Shown here piece after piece: positions 1 to 8,445 of a stretch of DNA of 46,487 bases. Position 1 is the stretch's first letter. Each line of letters starts with the position of its first letter. This DNA comes from an uncultured Candidatus Saccharibacteria bacterium. Its GTDB lineage: Bacteria > Patescibacteriota > Saccharimonadia > Saccharimonadales > Saccharimonadaceae. The notes beneath the pieces were generated by a model, which did not search any database, was not told the DNA's origin, and saw only the letters and a program-made list of their open reading frames with translations. The translations under genes were made by a program, and so were the position numbers. The stretch spans positions 1-46,487 of the forward strand of contig CALIJB010000007.1 of NCBI GenBank assembly GCA_938017675.1, in the 5' to 3' direction.

Positions 1-36
1 TCTATGCTGATGAGTCGGAAACGACGAAAGCGAACT
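1..36 (+). ncRNA. Hammerhead ribozyme core, truncated by the window edge
   Basis: Bases 7-13 read CTGATGA, the conserved C3-A9 box. Bases 14-17 (GTCG) and 22-25 (CGAC) form stem II closed by a GAAA tetraloop at 18-21. Bases 26-29 are GAAA, the G12-A15.1 box. All invariant core bases of a hammerhead between stems I and III are present in the right order. Bases 1-6 would be the 3' strand of stem I, and bases from 30 (GCGAAC) the 5' strand of stem III. No downstream cleavage site of the form stem III-UH-stem I was found nearby. The ribozyme is therefore probably type III, with the cleavage strand upstream of the window. Activity cannot be judged from here. Confidence 0.75.
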
Positions 37-80
37 TTTTGTCCAAATACTAACAGTTGAGCTCATTCCTGGCTCCAGCG

Positions 81-120
81 ATCAGAAGACAAGCAAACCT
101 TGCTTTCTGATAGGTTTTTT
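81..120 (+). terminator. Intrinsic terminator of the upstream transcript
   Basis: An imperfect hairpin pairs ATCAGA with TCTGAT and AAGCAA with TTGCTT, and is followed by GG and six T (115-120). It ends whatever transcript carries the hammerhead and insulates rpsL. The rpsL promoter -35 element lies inside the stem. Confidence 0.8.
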
Positions 121-128
121 GCTATAAT
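100..128 (+). promoter_or_regulatory. Promoter of rpsL
   Basis: The -35 element is TTGCTT (100-105), the spacer is 17 bases, and the -10 is TATAAT (123-128). Transcription should start near 135, giving a leader of about 140 bases. The -35 box overlaps the 3' arm of the preceding terminator. Confidence 0.8.
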
Positions 129-134
129 AGAATA

Positions 135-276
135 TAGAGTTTCTCTCGGGTGAAGCGGGGTTATCGGTGTGATAAAGCCGCAGCTCTCGAGATGCAGGCG
201 GATGTTTGCTGCATTGCCGCTTGCGCCACGAGCCTTTAGCAAGCTCAAATTTATCATTATAATTAGGAGAAGTTGA
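135..276 (+). promoter_or_regulatory. Structured 5' leader of rpsL
   Basis: The leader contains a hairpin at 155-181 (GCGG pairs with CCGC, TTATC with GATAA, loop GGTGT). A second GC-rich region at about 194-225 also has complementary segments. The ribosome binding site AGGAG lies at 266-270. The length and structure would suit autoregulation by S12 or S7, which is known in other bacteria, but no specific S7/S12 target motif is recognised here. Confidence 0.45.
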
Positions 277-690
277 ATGCCAACTATCAATCAGCTGGTA
301 CGCAAACCTCGCCAGACGGCTAGCAAAAAGTCGAAGTCGCCGGCGCTAGGCCGTATCCACAATGCCCTCAAGGTGCGCTATTACAACCAAGACGCACCAC
401 TCAAACGCGGCGTTTGTGTCAAAGTTACCACCAAAACGCCAAAGAAGCCGAACTCGGCGCTGCGCAAAGTTGCTCGCGTTCGCCTGACTAACGGCCACGA
501 GGTTTGGGCTTACATCGGCGGCGAAGGCCACAACTTGCAAGAACACGCCGTGGTGCTAGTTCGCGGCGGCCGCGTACCAGACTTGCCAGGTGTGCGCTAT
601 CATGTCGTCCGCGGTGCGCTTGACTTGCAAGGCGTATCCAAACGCAAACAAGGCCGCAGTAAATACGGCACCAAGAAGGAGGACAAGTAA
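277..690 (+). CDS. rpsL: 30S ribosomal protein S12
   Basis: S12 sits at the decoding centre and contacts the codon-anticodon helix. The signature TPKKPNSALRK is at residues 54-64, with lysine at the streptomycin-resistance position (wild-type, sensitive form). RVPDLPGVRYH lies further on. At 137 residues it is longer than the 124-residue E. coli protein because of an insertion at about residues 25-41, as also seen in Firmicutes S12. The ATG follows AGGAG with suitable spacing. rpsG starts two bases after its stop, so the two are co-transcribed. Confidence 0.98.
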   Translation: MPTINQLVRKPRQTASKKSKSPALGRIHNALKVRYYNQDAPLKRGVCVKVTTKTPKKPNSALRKVARVRLTNGHEVWAYIGGEGHNLQEHAVVLVRGGRVPDLPGVRYHVVRGALDLQGVSKRKQGRSKYGTKKEDK

Positions 691-692
691 TC

Positions 693-1172
693 ATGCCTCG
701 CAAAGTTACTAAAAAGCTCCAGCGCCAATTGCAGCCAGATCGCAAATACCAGTCGATTTTGGTACAGCGCCTCATCAACAAGTCAATGCTCAACGGCAAG
801 AAACTAGTGGCCGAGCGGGCTGTATATGATGCTCTAGCGCAAGCTGCCAAAACCCTCAAGAGCGAGGAACCGCTAGAGGTTTTCGAAAAGGCAATTAACA
901 ATATTAGTCCGGCTTTCGAGGTTAAGTCTCGCCGCGTTGGCGGTGCTAACTACCAAATTCCGTTTCCGATTCAAGGCCATCGCCAGCAGCACTTTGCCTT
1001 TACTTGGCTAGTACAAGCTGCCCGCAGTAAAAGCGGCATGCCGTACAGCAAGCGCTTAGCGACAGAAATCGTCGACGCCTGCAACGAAACTGGCATTGCC
1101 TTCAAGAAGAAAGAAGACACTCACAAAATGGCCGAAGCCAACCGCGCTTTCGCTCATTTTGCTCGCAGCTAA
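693..1172 (+). CDS. rpsG: 30S ribosomal protein S7
   Basis: S7 is a primary 16S rRNA binding protein that organises the 30S head and lies near the E site. The 159-residue length and the MPRK start are normal for the family. The conserved features include the INNISP segment, the basic GGANYQIP region and a C-terminal helix. It follows rpsL after two bases, with AAGGAGG in the rpsL end as the ribosome binding site, and is ended by a strong terminator, so fusA is a separate transcription unit. Confidence 0.98.
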   Translation: MPRKVTKKLQRQLQPDRKYQSILVQRLINKSMLNGKKLVAERAVYDALAQAAKTLKSEEPLEVFEKAINNISPAFEVKSRRVGGANYQIPFPIQGHRQQHFAFTWLVQAARSKSGMPYSKRLATEIVDACNETGIAFKKKEDTHKMAEANRAFAHFARS

Positions 1173-1196
1173 TCGTTTCTTTTCACGCAAACATAG

Positions 1197-1229
1197 AACC
1201 GCTCCTACACTATACATAGGAGCGGTTTT
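1197..1229 (+). terminator. Terminator of rpsL-rpsG
   Basis: An 11-bp perfect stem (AACCGCTCCTA with its complement at 1217-1227) closes a 9-base loop and runs into TTTT. Confidence 0.9.
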
Positions 1230-1267
1230 GCGAAAGTTAAACTTAGCTATCATTTTTGTAAATTATC

Positions 1268-1276
1268 TGATATAAT
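1268..1276 (+). promoter_or_regulatory. Extended -10 promoter of fusA
   Basis: TGA-TATAAT gives an extended -10 element (TG at 1268-1269, hexamer 1271-1276). No good -35 is visible. The leader would be about 70 bases. Confidence 0.6.
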
Positions 1277-1351
1277 TGTCGTTAAGAGTAGTTTTTTGGT
1301 GCCAAAAAATAACCAAGAATCTCGACAAATCAACTTAATAGAGGAAAAACA

Positions 1352-3439
1352 ATGGCAGCAACCGTTCCATTACAAAACTTTAGAAATATCGGCATTATTG
1401 CCCATATCGACGCCGGTAAAACGACTACCACTGAGGGTATTTTGTACCGTACTGGCTTGACACATAAAATCGGTACCGTCAAGGGTGATGACGGCGGCGC
1501 CACCACCGACTGGATGGCGCAGGAAAAGGAGCGGGGTATCACCATTACCTCGGCGGCGGTAACTTGCTTCTGGAAAGGCCACAAGATTAATATTATCGAT
1601 ACACCAGGGCACATCGACTTTACAGCCGAAGTGGAACGTTCGCTACGCGTGCTCGACGGCGCTGTTACCGTCTTCGACGGCAAAATGGGCGTCGAGGCGC
1701 AAAGCGAAACTGTCTGGCGCCAGGCCAACAAATACAACGTACCGCGTATCTGCTTCATCAACAAAATCAACCAGACTGGCGGCGACTTCTACAAATCTGT
1801 CGAGTCAATTCACAACCGCCTCAGCAAGCAAGCGTTCCCGATCCACTTGCCGATTGGCTTTGAAAAGGATGTTTGCGGCGTGGTCGATCTGATCGATATG
1901 AAGGCTTATACTTATGATGATTACACAGACCACGAGCTGAAAGTTGGCGAGATTCCGGCTGATATGCTCGAAAAAGCCAAGCATGCGCGCAGCTTGTTGG
2001 TCGAGAACGCTGTTGAAGCCGACGACGGCCTGATGATGAAGTTCTTCGACGAGGGCGAGGAAGCAATTACCATCGACGAACTCAAGAGTGCGCTGCGCAA
2101 ACGCGTACTAGCTGGCGACTTCTATTTGGTAACTGGCGGCGACGGCCGCGGCGTGATTGTCGAAAAACTGCTTGATTTGATGGCAGATTACTTGCCAAGT
2201 CCGCTCGACGTCGACGAAATTTGGGGTAAAAATCCAAAAACTGGCGACGAAGTCGGCCGCAAACCAAGCGACAAAGAACCGATGGCTGCGCTGGCCTTCA
2301 AGATTGCCGCTGATCCGTTCGTCGGCAAGCTAATCTTCATCCGCGTCTACTCTGGCGTACTGAAAGCTGGCAGCTACGTCCTTAATACCACCACTGGCGA
2401 AAAAGAGCGCATCGGCCGCATCGTCCGGATGCACGCCGACAAGCGCGAAGAAATCGATAGTGTTGGCGCCGGCGATATCGCTGCAGTGGTCGGGCTGAAA
2501 AATACTTTCACCGGTAATACTTTAGCTGAATTGAGTCATCCAATCGCTCTGGAATCTATTGAGTTCCCAGAGCCGCCGGTATCGATTGCTGTCGAACCAA
2601 AGACCAAAGCCGACCAAGAGAAGATGGGCATTGCTTTGCAGCGCCTCGCCGAGGAAGACCCAACCTTCCGCATTCACACCGATGAAGAGACTGGGCAGAC
2701 GATTATGTCAGGCATGGGCGAGTTGCATCTGGAGATTCTAATTGACCGCATGAAGCGAGAGTTCAATGTTGAAGCTAATGTCGGCGAGCCGCAAGTTGCT
2801 TTCCGCGAAACTATCAAAGGCACCGCTGAGGTTCAAGGTAAGCACGCCAAACAGTCCGGTGGTCGCGGCCAGTACGGTGACGTTTGGGTACGCTTCGAGC
2901 CGAATGAGGCAGGCAAGGGCTTTGAATTCATCGACGAAATCAAGGGCGGTGTGGTACCGCAAGAGTACCGCCCAGCTGTCATGAAGGGTATCCGTGAAAC
3001 GCTGGATAGCGGTGTTATCGCCGGCTACCCAGTGGTCGATGTCAAGGCGACGTTGTACGATGGTTCGTACCACGACGTTGACTCTAGCGAATTAGCATTT
3101 AGCTTGGCGGCGCATATCGCGACCCGCGCTGGTATCAAACAAGCCAATCCAGTCTTGCTCGAGCCGGTCATGAAAGTAGAAGTCACTACTCCCGAGGAGT
3201 TCATGGGCGACATCATCGGCGACCTCAACAGCCGCCGCGGCCGTATCGAAAGCATGGATGATCTAATGGGCGGCGCTAAACTAATCAAAGCAATCGTGCC
3301 GCTAGCCAACATGTTCGGCTACACATCAGACATCCGCTCGATGAGCCAAGGCCGTGCTGCATCAACGATGGAGCTAGCTCACTACGAGGAAGTCCCGCCA
3401 AACGTCGCTGCCGAGATTATCGAAAAACGCAACAAGTAG
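1352..3439 (+). CDS. fusA: Elongation factor G
   Basis: EF-G is the GTPase that drives ribosomal translocation. The 695-residue protein aligns with E. coli EF-G over its whole length: G1 AHIDAGKTT (17-25), switch I RGITITSA (61-68), G3 DTPGH (83-87), domain II, the domain IV loop HAKQSGGRGQYG, and domain V. Two guanine-recognition motifs are unusual. G4 is NKIN (137-140) instead of NKMD, and the G5 segment is TGGDGRG (261-267) where E. coli has CGSAFKNKG. The start ATG lies behind GAGG. It stands alone between two terminators. The overall identity is certain; the effect of the altered motifs is unknown. Confidence 0.98.
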   Translation: MAATVPLQNFRNIGIIAHIDAGKTTTTEGILYRTGLTHKIGTVKGDDGGATTDWMAQEKERGITITSAAVTCFWKGHKINIIDTPGHIDFTAEVERSLRVLDGAVTVFDGKMGVEAQSETVWRQANKYNVPRICFINKINQTGGDFYKSVESIHNRLSKQAFPIHLPIGFEKDVCGVVDLIDMKAYTYDDYTDHELKVGEIPADMLEKAKHARSLLVENAVEADDGLMMKFFDEGEEAITIDELKSALRKRVLAGDFYLVTGGDGRGVIVEKLLDLMADYLPSPLDVDEIWGKNPKTGDEVGRKPSDKEPMAALAFKIAADPFVGKLIFIRVYSGVLKAGSYVLNTTTGEKERIGRIVRMHADKREEIDSVGAGDIAAVVGLKNTFTGNTLAELSHPIALESIEFPEPPVSIAVEPKTKADQEKMGIALQRLAEEDPTFRIHTDEETGQTIMSGMGELHLEILIDRMKREFNVEANVGEPQVAFRETIKGTAEVQGKHAKQSGGRGQYGDVWVRFEPNEAGKGFEFIDEIKGGVVPQEYRPAVMKGIRETLDSGVIAGYPVVDVKATLYDGSYHDVDSSELAFSLAAHIATRAGIKQANPVLLEPVMKVEVTTPEEFMGDIIGDLNSRRGRIESMDDLMGGAKLIKAIVPLANMFGYTSDIRSMSQGRAASTMELAHYEEVPPNVAAEIIEKRNK

Positions 3440-3478
3440 TTTGATAATTAATTCTAGCGAGAACTTCGCTAAATATGT

Positions 3479-3505
3479 AAACGCGCCTCTCACCAAGGCG
3501 CGTTT
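3479..3505 (+). terminator. Terminator of fusA
   Basis: AACGCGCCT (3480-3488) pairs with AGGCGCGTT (3496-3504), with a 7-base loop and a short T run after it. Confidence 0.85.
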
Positions 3506-3507
3506 GC

Positions 3508-3516
3508 TGTTATAAT
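3508..3516 (+). promoter_or_regulatory. Extended -10 promoter, leaderless start
   Basis: TGT-TATAAT (hexamer 3511-3516) is followed by six bases and then the ATG at 3523. The expected transcription start falls on the start codon. Confidence 0.7.
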
Positions 3517-3522
3517 AGATAT

Positions 3523-4143
3523 ATGAGCTACCAGCTAGCTGTTCAATTTTACAGGCGTAATCGCTTGCAGGTACTCTGCGCGCTGTACGTAGTGATTTTA
3601 GCTTTTGGCGTAATTACCTCAATTGTGCTGTCTGATGATTCGCACTGGACAAGCTGGAGTCTCAGCCGGTTGGGCGAGACTAGTACCAACCGCCAGTCGG
3701 CTTTGGCTTTTAATGCTGGTGTTTTTGTCTCAGGATTGATACTTACTGCTATCGGTATTTGTATGACCCGAAGCTATGCTAAGCTTCAGCAATCGCGCAC
3801 CGCCAAATTGTCAGCTTGGCTGATGATTACTTTGTCTGTATGTATGATTGGCGTAGCGCTTTGTCCGAATGACACTATGCACGCAGCGCATTTTGTTTTT
3901 TCGCGCGGGATAATTGTCGCTATGGTGTTAATGATGCTGACTTTACCGTCGAGCCTTAATTATTTGACACAGCGCGAGCGGCTGTTGTCATTTGGCTTTC
4001 CGATTTTTGCAGCAATTCTGGCAGCTCAGGGCTACATCTTGCGAAGCTTTTGGTTTGTGATTATCGAAGCTATATTGGGACTGCTGGCTGCTATTTGGTT
4101 GTTTATCGTTTGCCGGCATATTGATAAGCGTTTACGCCAGTAG
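3523..4143 (+). CDS. Six-helix membrane protein, DUF998-like
   Basis: The 206-residue protein has about six hydrophobic segments: roughly residues 16-37, 63-84, 95-113, 123-144, 154-171 and 175-195. The SLSRLGE segment followed by FNAG and a later HAAH resemble the DUF998 membrane family, whose function is unknown. It lies between fusA and tuf, which are usually adjacent, but its terminator and leaderless promoter make it an independent unit. Its codon use is less GC-biased than that of the ribosomal genes. The assignment to DUF998 is by motif memory only. Confidence 0.75.
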   Translation: MSYQLAVQFYRRNRLQVLCALYVVILAFGVITSIVLSDDSHWTSWSLSRLGETSTNRQSALAFNAGVFVSGLILTAIGICMTRSYAKLQQSRTAKLSAWLMITLSVCMIGVALCPNDTMHAAHFVFSRGIIVAMVLMMLTLPSSLNYLTQRERLLSFGFPIFAAILAAQGYILRSFWFVIIEAILGLLAAIWLFIVCRHIDKRLRQ

Positions 4144-4147
4144 CCAC

Positions 4148-4176
4148 TTTACACCCGCAGAGCTTTCAACTATAAT
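4148..4176 (+). promoter_or_regulatory. Promoter of tuf
   Basis: TTTACA (4148-4153), a 17-base spacer and TATAAT (4171-4176) give a near-consensus strong promoter. The predicted leader is about 92 bases. Confidence 0.85.
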
Positions 4177-4188
4177 AAGAAGTAACGC

Positions 4189-4238
4189 GCGACGCGTTTT
4201 GTCGAGGTGGTAACACTTTCGATAATTGCTCGCGTCGT
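4189..4238 (+). promoter_or_regulatory. Stem-loop in the tuf leader
   Basis: CGACGCG (4190-4196) pairs with CGCGTCG (4231-4237). Inside the loop, TCGA at 4202-4205 can pair with TCGA at 4219-4222. The element lies between the transcription start and the ribosome binding site (AGGAG). Its role is unknown; control or mRNA stability is possible. Confidence 0.5.
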
Positions 4239-4274
4239 GAATAACATAATACTAACGTTAGGAGAACTACTTCT

Positions 4275-5459
<1,185 letters not shown>

Positions 5460-5483
5460 TTTACACTCTGTAAGTTACTACCG

Positions 5484-5516
5484 AAAGCACCTCCGAACTA
5501 TCGGGGGTGCTTTTAT
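5484..5516 (+). terminator. Terminator of tuf
   Basis: AAAGCACC-CCGA pairs with TCGG-GGTGCTTT around a short loop and is followed by a T-rich tract. Confidence 0.9.
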
Positions 5517-5579
5517 TGTCTGCAACTAACAACCACTGACAAGATTAAACCTTAACACATCTTATCACCCGCCCAGTTC

Positions 5580-5608
5580 TTGCAATTCACGCTAATTATT
5601 GCTATAGT
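5580..5608 (+). promoter_or_regulatory. Promoter of rpsJ
   Basis: TTGCAA (5580-5585), a 17-base spacer and TATAGT (5603-5608). The roughly 85-base leader contains CTCGA/TCGAG complementary segments before the AGGAG ribosome binding site. Confidence 0.7.
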
Positions 5609-5699
5609 AGTGTTCGTATTAATTAATCGCCTCGAGAACTCTGCCAGACGCTAACGAAACCGATTCGAGCGGAGGTTACGAGGTAAAAGGAGTAACAAA

Positions 5700-6017
5700 A
5701 TGGCCGAAGACAAAGGTCTCACTATCCGCATCCGCCTCAAGGCGTATGACCACACAGTTATTGATGAATCTGCTAAGCGAATCGTCGACACCGCTGTTCG
5801 TACTGGCGCGACAGTCGCCGGACCAGTGCCGCTGCCAACTCGCCGCAGCACTTATACGGTAACGAAAAGCCCGCACGTCTACAAAATGGGCGGCGAGACA
5901 TTCGAAATGCGCGTACACAAGCGCTTGATTGATATTTCTAACGCTACGCCAAAAACCATCGAGAACTTGCAAAATCTATCATTGCCAGCTGGCGTTGACG
6001 CCGAAATCAAAATGTAA
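5700..6017 (+). CDS. rpsJ: 30S ribosomal protein S10
   Basis: S10 is a 30S head protein and also the NusE partner in antitermination. The 105-residue length is normal, and the LKAYDH segment and LPTRRSTYTV loop are typical. In most bacteria it is the first gene of the S10 operon, directly before rplC. Here it has its own promoter and terminator and lies 3.9 kb from rplC. Confidence 0.98.
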   Translation: MAEDKGLTIRIRLKAYDHTVIDESAKRIVDTAVRTGATVAGPVPLPTRRSTYTVTKSPHVYKMGGETFEMRVHKRLIDISNATPKTIENLQNLSLPAGVDAEIKM

Positions 6018-6041
6018 ATAGCATCTCGCTCTTTGCACAAG

Positions 6042-6079
6042 AAAAGACTCTACGGGCACTGAGAGAGTCTTTTCTTTTT
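6042..6079 (+). terminator. Terminator of rpsJ
   Basis: AAAAGACTCT (6042-6051) pairs with AGAGTCTTTT (6064-6073) and is followed by CTTTTT. This confirms that rpsJ is uncoupled from rplC. Confidence 0.9.
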
Positions 6080-6145
6080 CTATGAGAGCAACAATAGTCC
6101 AGAATAGCAGCTATAGAGCCACGAAACAGGGAAGTACGACGCTTA

Positions 6146-6154
6146 TGATATACT
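6146..6154 (+). promoter_or_regulatory. Extended -10, leaderless start
   Basis: TGA-TATACT (hexamer 6149-6154) lies six bases before the ATG at 6161. No ribosome binding site is present. Confidence 0.6.
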
Positions 6155-6160
6155 TGAGTT

Positions 6161-6481
6161 ATGGTTTCACGGCAGCACAAACAACGCACATACGCCCGCA
6201 ACCGTGTATTTAGCCGGCGCGGCAACGAAAAGTTCGAACCTGACGGCGTCTATTTGCTAAAACTAGTCACGGTAACGATTGCTGGCACATTGTGGCTAAA
6301 ATTCAAAGCGCCGCTAAACATCGGTAACTTAGCGCTATCAGCCTTTCCGCTGGGGCTAATTGGCGGAGCACTGGCCGTTTACCTCTGGGAAAAGCGCCCA
6401 GGCAACCGGCACATATGGTACGCGATTTTGCTAGTCGTAGCTATTGTGTCATATTTCTTGCCAGCGGGGATCTTGCTTTGA
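6161..6481 (+). CDS. Small membrane protein of unknown function
   Basis: I do not recognise this 106-residue protein. Its first 27 residues are rich in Arg and Lys, followed by two to three hydrophobic segments at about residues 31-47, 55-74 and 84-104. This suggests an inner-membrane protein with a positively charged cytoplasmic tail. The mRNA appears leaderless. It stands alone between the rpsJ terminator and the coiled-coil gene. Confidence 0.65.
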   Translation: MVSRQHKQRTYARNRVFSRRGNEKFEPDGVYLLKLVTVTIAGTLWLKFKAPLNIGNLALSAFPLGLIGGALAVYLWEKRPGNRHIWYAILLVVAIVSYFLPAGILL

Positions 6482-6552
6482 TAGCCGATAAAAGTTTGCA
6501 CTTAAATAACTCCAAATTTTTAGCGCTTCATCTGTACATGAATGCAGCATGG

Positions 6553-6558
6553 TATAAT
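6553..6558 (+). promoter_or_regulatory. -10 element of the coiled-coil gene
   Basis: TATAAT is followed by a short leader with the ribosome binding site AGGAGG before the ATG at 6576. No clear -35 is seen. Confidence 0.55.
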
Positions 6559-6575
6559 GGAATTCAGGAGGGCGC

Positions 6576-7112
6576 ATGGCACTAACTAATGACGACAAAC
6601 AATGGATTAAAGAAGCAATTGTTGAAGGCGTTAACGGAGCGTTGGAGACAATTGTACTACCGCGATTTGACGCAGTTGAAGCAGATATATTGGAATTAAA
6701 GAGAGATGTTTCCGAACTAAAAGAAGATGTCTCCGGGCTGAAAGAGGATGTCTCCGGGCTGAAAGAGGATGTCTCCGGGCTGAAAGAGGATGTCTCTAGT
6801 TTGAAAAGCGACATGCGCGAGGTTAAAAGCCGGCTCGACAGTGTTGAGAGTGATATTCGCGAAGTCAAGGATCGACTTAACGGTGTTGAAAGCGAGATGC
6901 GCGAGGTCAAAAATCGACTCGGGCGAGTTGAAGGCGAGCTGCAGGCACTCACTAATGATATTGAAGAAATATACGATGTTATTTATAGCAAGCCGAATAA
7001 AACTTTGATGAGCGCTAGCTTCGCCAAGATGTCGTCAAAAGAAAAGCTGCTAGTCATTAACGAAGAATTGTTAAAGATAGCGAAAGATACGGGCGTTGTT
7101 TTGCCGCGCTAA
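6576..7112 (+). CDS. Coiled-coil protein with heptad repeats
   Basis: The 178-residue protein is dominated by a long coiled coil (about residues 30-135). It contains four near-identical heptads of the form LKEDVSG, then heptads of the type VKSRLDSVESDI. The N-terminus (NDDKQWIKEAIVEGV) and the C-terminal helical segment are not repetitive. Such proteins usually act as oligomerising scaffolds, but no specific function can be given. Three perfect 21-bp repeats encode part of the coil, so its length is probably variable between strains. Confidence 0.75.
   Translation: MALTNDDKQWIKEAIVEGVNGALETIVLPRFDAVEADILELKRDVSELKEDVSGLKEDVSGLKEDVSGLKEDVSSLKSDMREVKSRLDSVESDIREVKDRLNGVESEMREVKNRLGRVEGELQALTNDIEEIYDVIYSKPNKTLMSASFAKMSSKEKLLVINEELLKIAKDTGVVLPR
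6735..6797 (+). repeat. Three tandem 21-bp repeats encoding heptads
   Basis: The unit GGGCTGAAAGAGGATGTCTC plus one base occurs at 6735, 6756 and 6777, the last with one change. A diverged copy precedes it at about 6714. The 21-bp period equals one heptad, so copy-number change keeps both the reading frame and the coil register. Confidence 0.9.
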
Positions 7113-7195
7113 AAGGCGACTGCATAGAACGCTAAATATTACTTATAATCTAATATATCAACCTACAAAGACAAGTATTAAGACCTTGATTTGAA

Positions 7196-7852
7196 ATGAT
7201 TCGATTTTACTTACAAAAACTAGTTCGTGACAAGGTGGTTAAAAAGTGTCTCGATGATGAAGAAGTTTTGCATACGGAGTACCGAAAGCTAGGCAAGCAA
7301 GAATTTCGCCGCGAGCTGCTTCGTAAAGTTCACGAGGAGGCGGATGAAATCCCATTGAACGACGATCGGCGCGACGAATCTCTCAAAGAGCTGGCTGATC
7401 TGCAAGAAGTCGTTGATGCACTACGCCAAGATTTTGGCTTTTCTATAGAGCAGGTCCAAGAGGAAATGGCGCATAAAAAGCAGGATAAAGGTGGCTTTGA
7501 CAAGCGGCATTACATTAAATATCATGATCTGGCGGATGATAGTAAATGGGTGGAGATCTTCCGCGCTCAGCCAGAGAAGTATCGCGAAGAAACGGCGGAT
7601 AGTAAAGAGCAGAGTCGTTGCGCAAAAATAAGCAAGGGTGTGTACAAGCATAGCAAGTCAGGCAAGCTATACGAGGTGATCGGTCTAGCCTTAGAAACTG
7701 AGACAGAAGAGTTCCTGGTGATTTACCGACCTCTCTATGAGAATGAATATGAATTATTCGCCCACCCTGCCAGTATGTTTACGGAAACAGTAGTGCTGGA
7801 CGGGAAATCTGTGCCGCGATTTCAGAAAGTAAACTCTGAAACTCAGGTGTAA
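7196..7852 (+). CDS. MazG-like pyrophosphohydrolase fused to a DUF1653 domain
   Basis: Residues 1-105 start with KLVRDKVV and contain HEEADE and ELADLQEVVDAL. These match the all-alpha phosphoribosyl-ATP pyrophosphohydrolase/MazG-like family, which hydrolyses NTPs with acidic metal ligands. Residues about 142-213 (KGVYKHSKSGKLYEVIGLA, then FLVIYRPLY, then the MF and PRF motifs) match DUF1653. The fusion and the two HAM1-type genes just downstream suggest clean-up of abnormal nucleotides. A TATAAT at 7144-7149 is a possible promoter. No good ribosome binding site precedes the start. Confidence 0.8.
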   Translation: MIRFYLQKLVRDKVVKKCLDDEEVLHTEYRKLGKQEFRRELLRKVHEEADEIPLNDDRRDESLKELADLQEVVDALRQDFGFSIEQVQEEMAHKKQDKGGFDKRHYIKYHDLADDSKWVEIFRAQPEKYREETADSKEQSRCAKISKGVYKHSKSGKLYEVIGLALETETEEFLVIYRPLYENEYELFAHPASMFTETVVLDGKSVPRFQKVNSETQV

Positions 7853-7857
7853 GTGTG

Positions 7858-8412
7858 ATGAAGACAATCACTTTTATCACCGGCAATCCGCACAAAGCAG
7901 ATTATTTATCGCGCATGCTGGGCTTACCGCTGAAACATCGGGCGGTTGATTTAGTCGAGATTCAATCAACTAGTTTGGAGGAAGTTGTTGAGCATAAGGT
8001 GCGTCAGGCGTATGCAGTTGCTAAGCGTCCAGTTTTGGTTGAGGATGTAGCGCTCGGGTTTACGGCACTGGATGGGCTGCCAGGTCCGTTTATCAAGTTT
8101 TTTGTGGAGGCGCCAAACGGCTTAGAGAATCTCTGCCGGATGCTTGACGGTTTTGATGATCGATCAGCAGTGGCGGCATGCGTGTTTGGCTACTATGACG
8201 GTCATCAGGTTAAGTTGTTTCGTGCTGAACTTGGTGGTGTCATCGCCAAGCACCCTGCCGGCGATGGCGGCTTTGGCTGGGATAAAATATTTTGCCCGGA
8301 TGGTTATGGCGGTAGAACTCGCGCCGAATTAACGCCAAATGAGGACATCGAGACATACCGTTTGTTCAAACCAATTGATGCTGTTCGTCAATTTCTTACT
8401 ACGTTGGAATAA
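7858..8412 (+). CDS. HAM1/RdgB-family non-canonical purine NTP pyrophosphatase
   Basis: The family hydrolyses ITP, XTP and dITP to monophosphates and keeps deaminated purines out of DNA and RNA. TGNPHK (8-13) is the phosphate-binding loop. VEDVALGF with GLPGPFIKFF and the later GGFGWDKIF segment are the other hallmarks of the substrate pocket, so all key elements are present. At 184 residues the length is normal. I chose the ATG at 7858 over an overlapping GTG at 7855. It lies six bases after the MazG-like gene and is probably co-transcribed. Confidence 0.88.
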   Translation: MKTITFITGNPHKADYLSRMLGLPLKHRAVDLVEIQSTSLEEVVEHKVRQAYAVAKRPVLVEDVALGFTALDGLPGPFIKFFVEAPNGLENLCRMLDGFDDRSAVAACVFGYYDGHQVKLFRAELGGVIAKHPAGDGGFGWDKIFCPDGYGGRTRAELTPNEDIETYRLFKPIDAVRQFLTTLE

Positions 8413-8430
8413 GAAGCCTAAAATAAGAAG

Positions 8431-8439
8431 TGCTATAAT
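8431..8439 (+). promoter_or_regulatory. Extended -10, leaderless start
   Basis: TGC-TATAAT (hexamer 8434-8439) lies six bases before the ATG at 8446. Confidence 0.7.
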
Positions 8440-8445
8440 AATCTT

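Noticed and set aside
488..901. Long antisense ORF across rpsL and rpsG
   Set aside because: It is a shadow of highly expressed ribosomal genes in a GC-rich codon context, with no ribosome binding site or family match.
3631..3640. Second hammerhead from CTGATGA in the DUF998-like gene
   Set aside because: No stem II or GAAA box follows; it is coding sequence.
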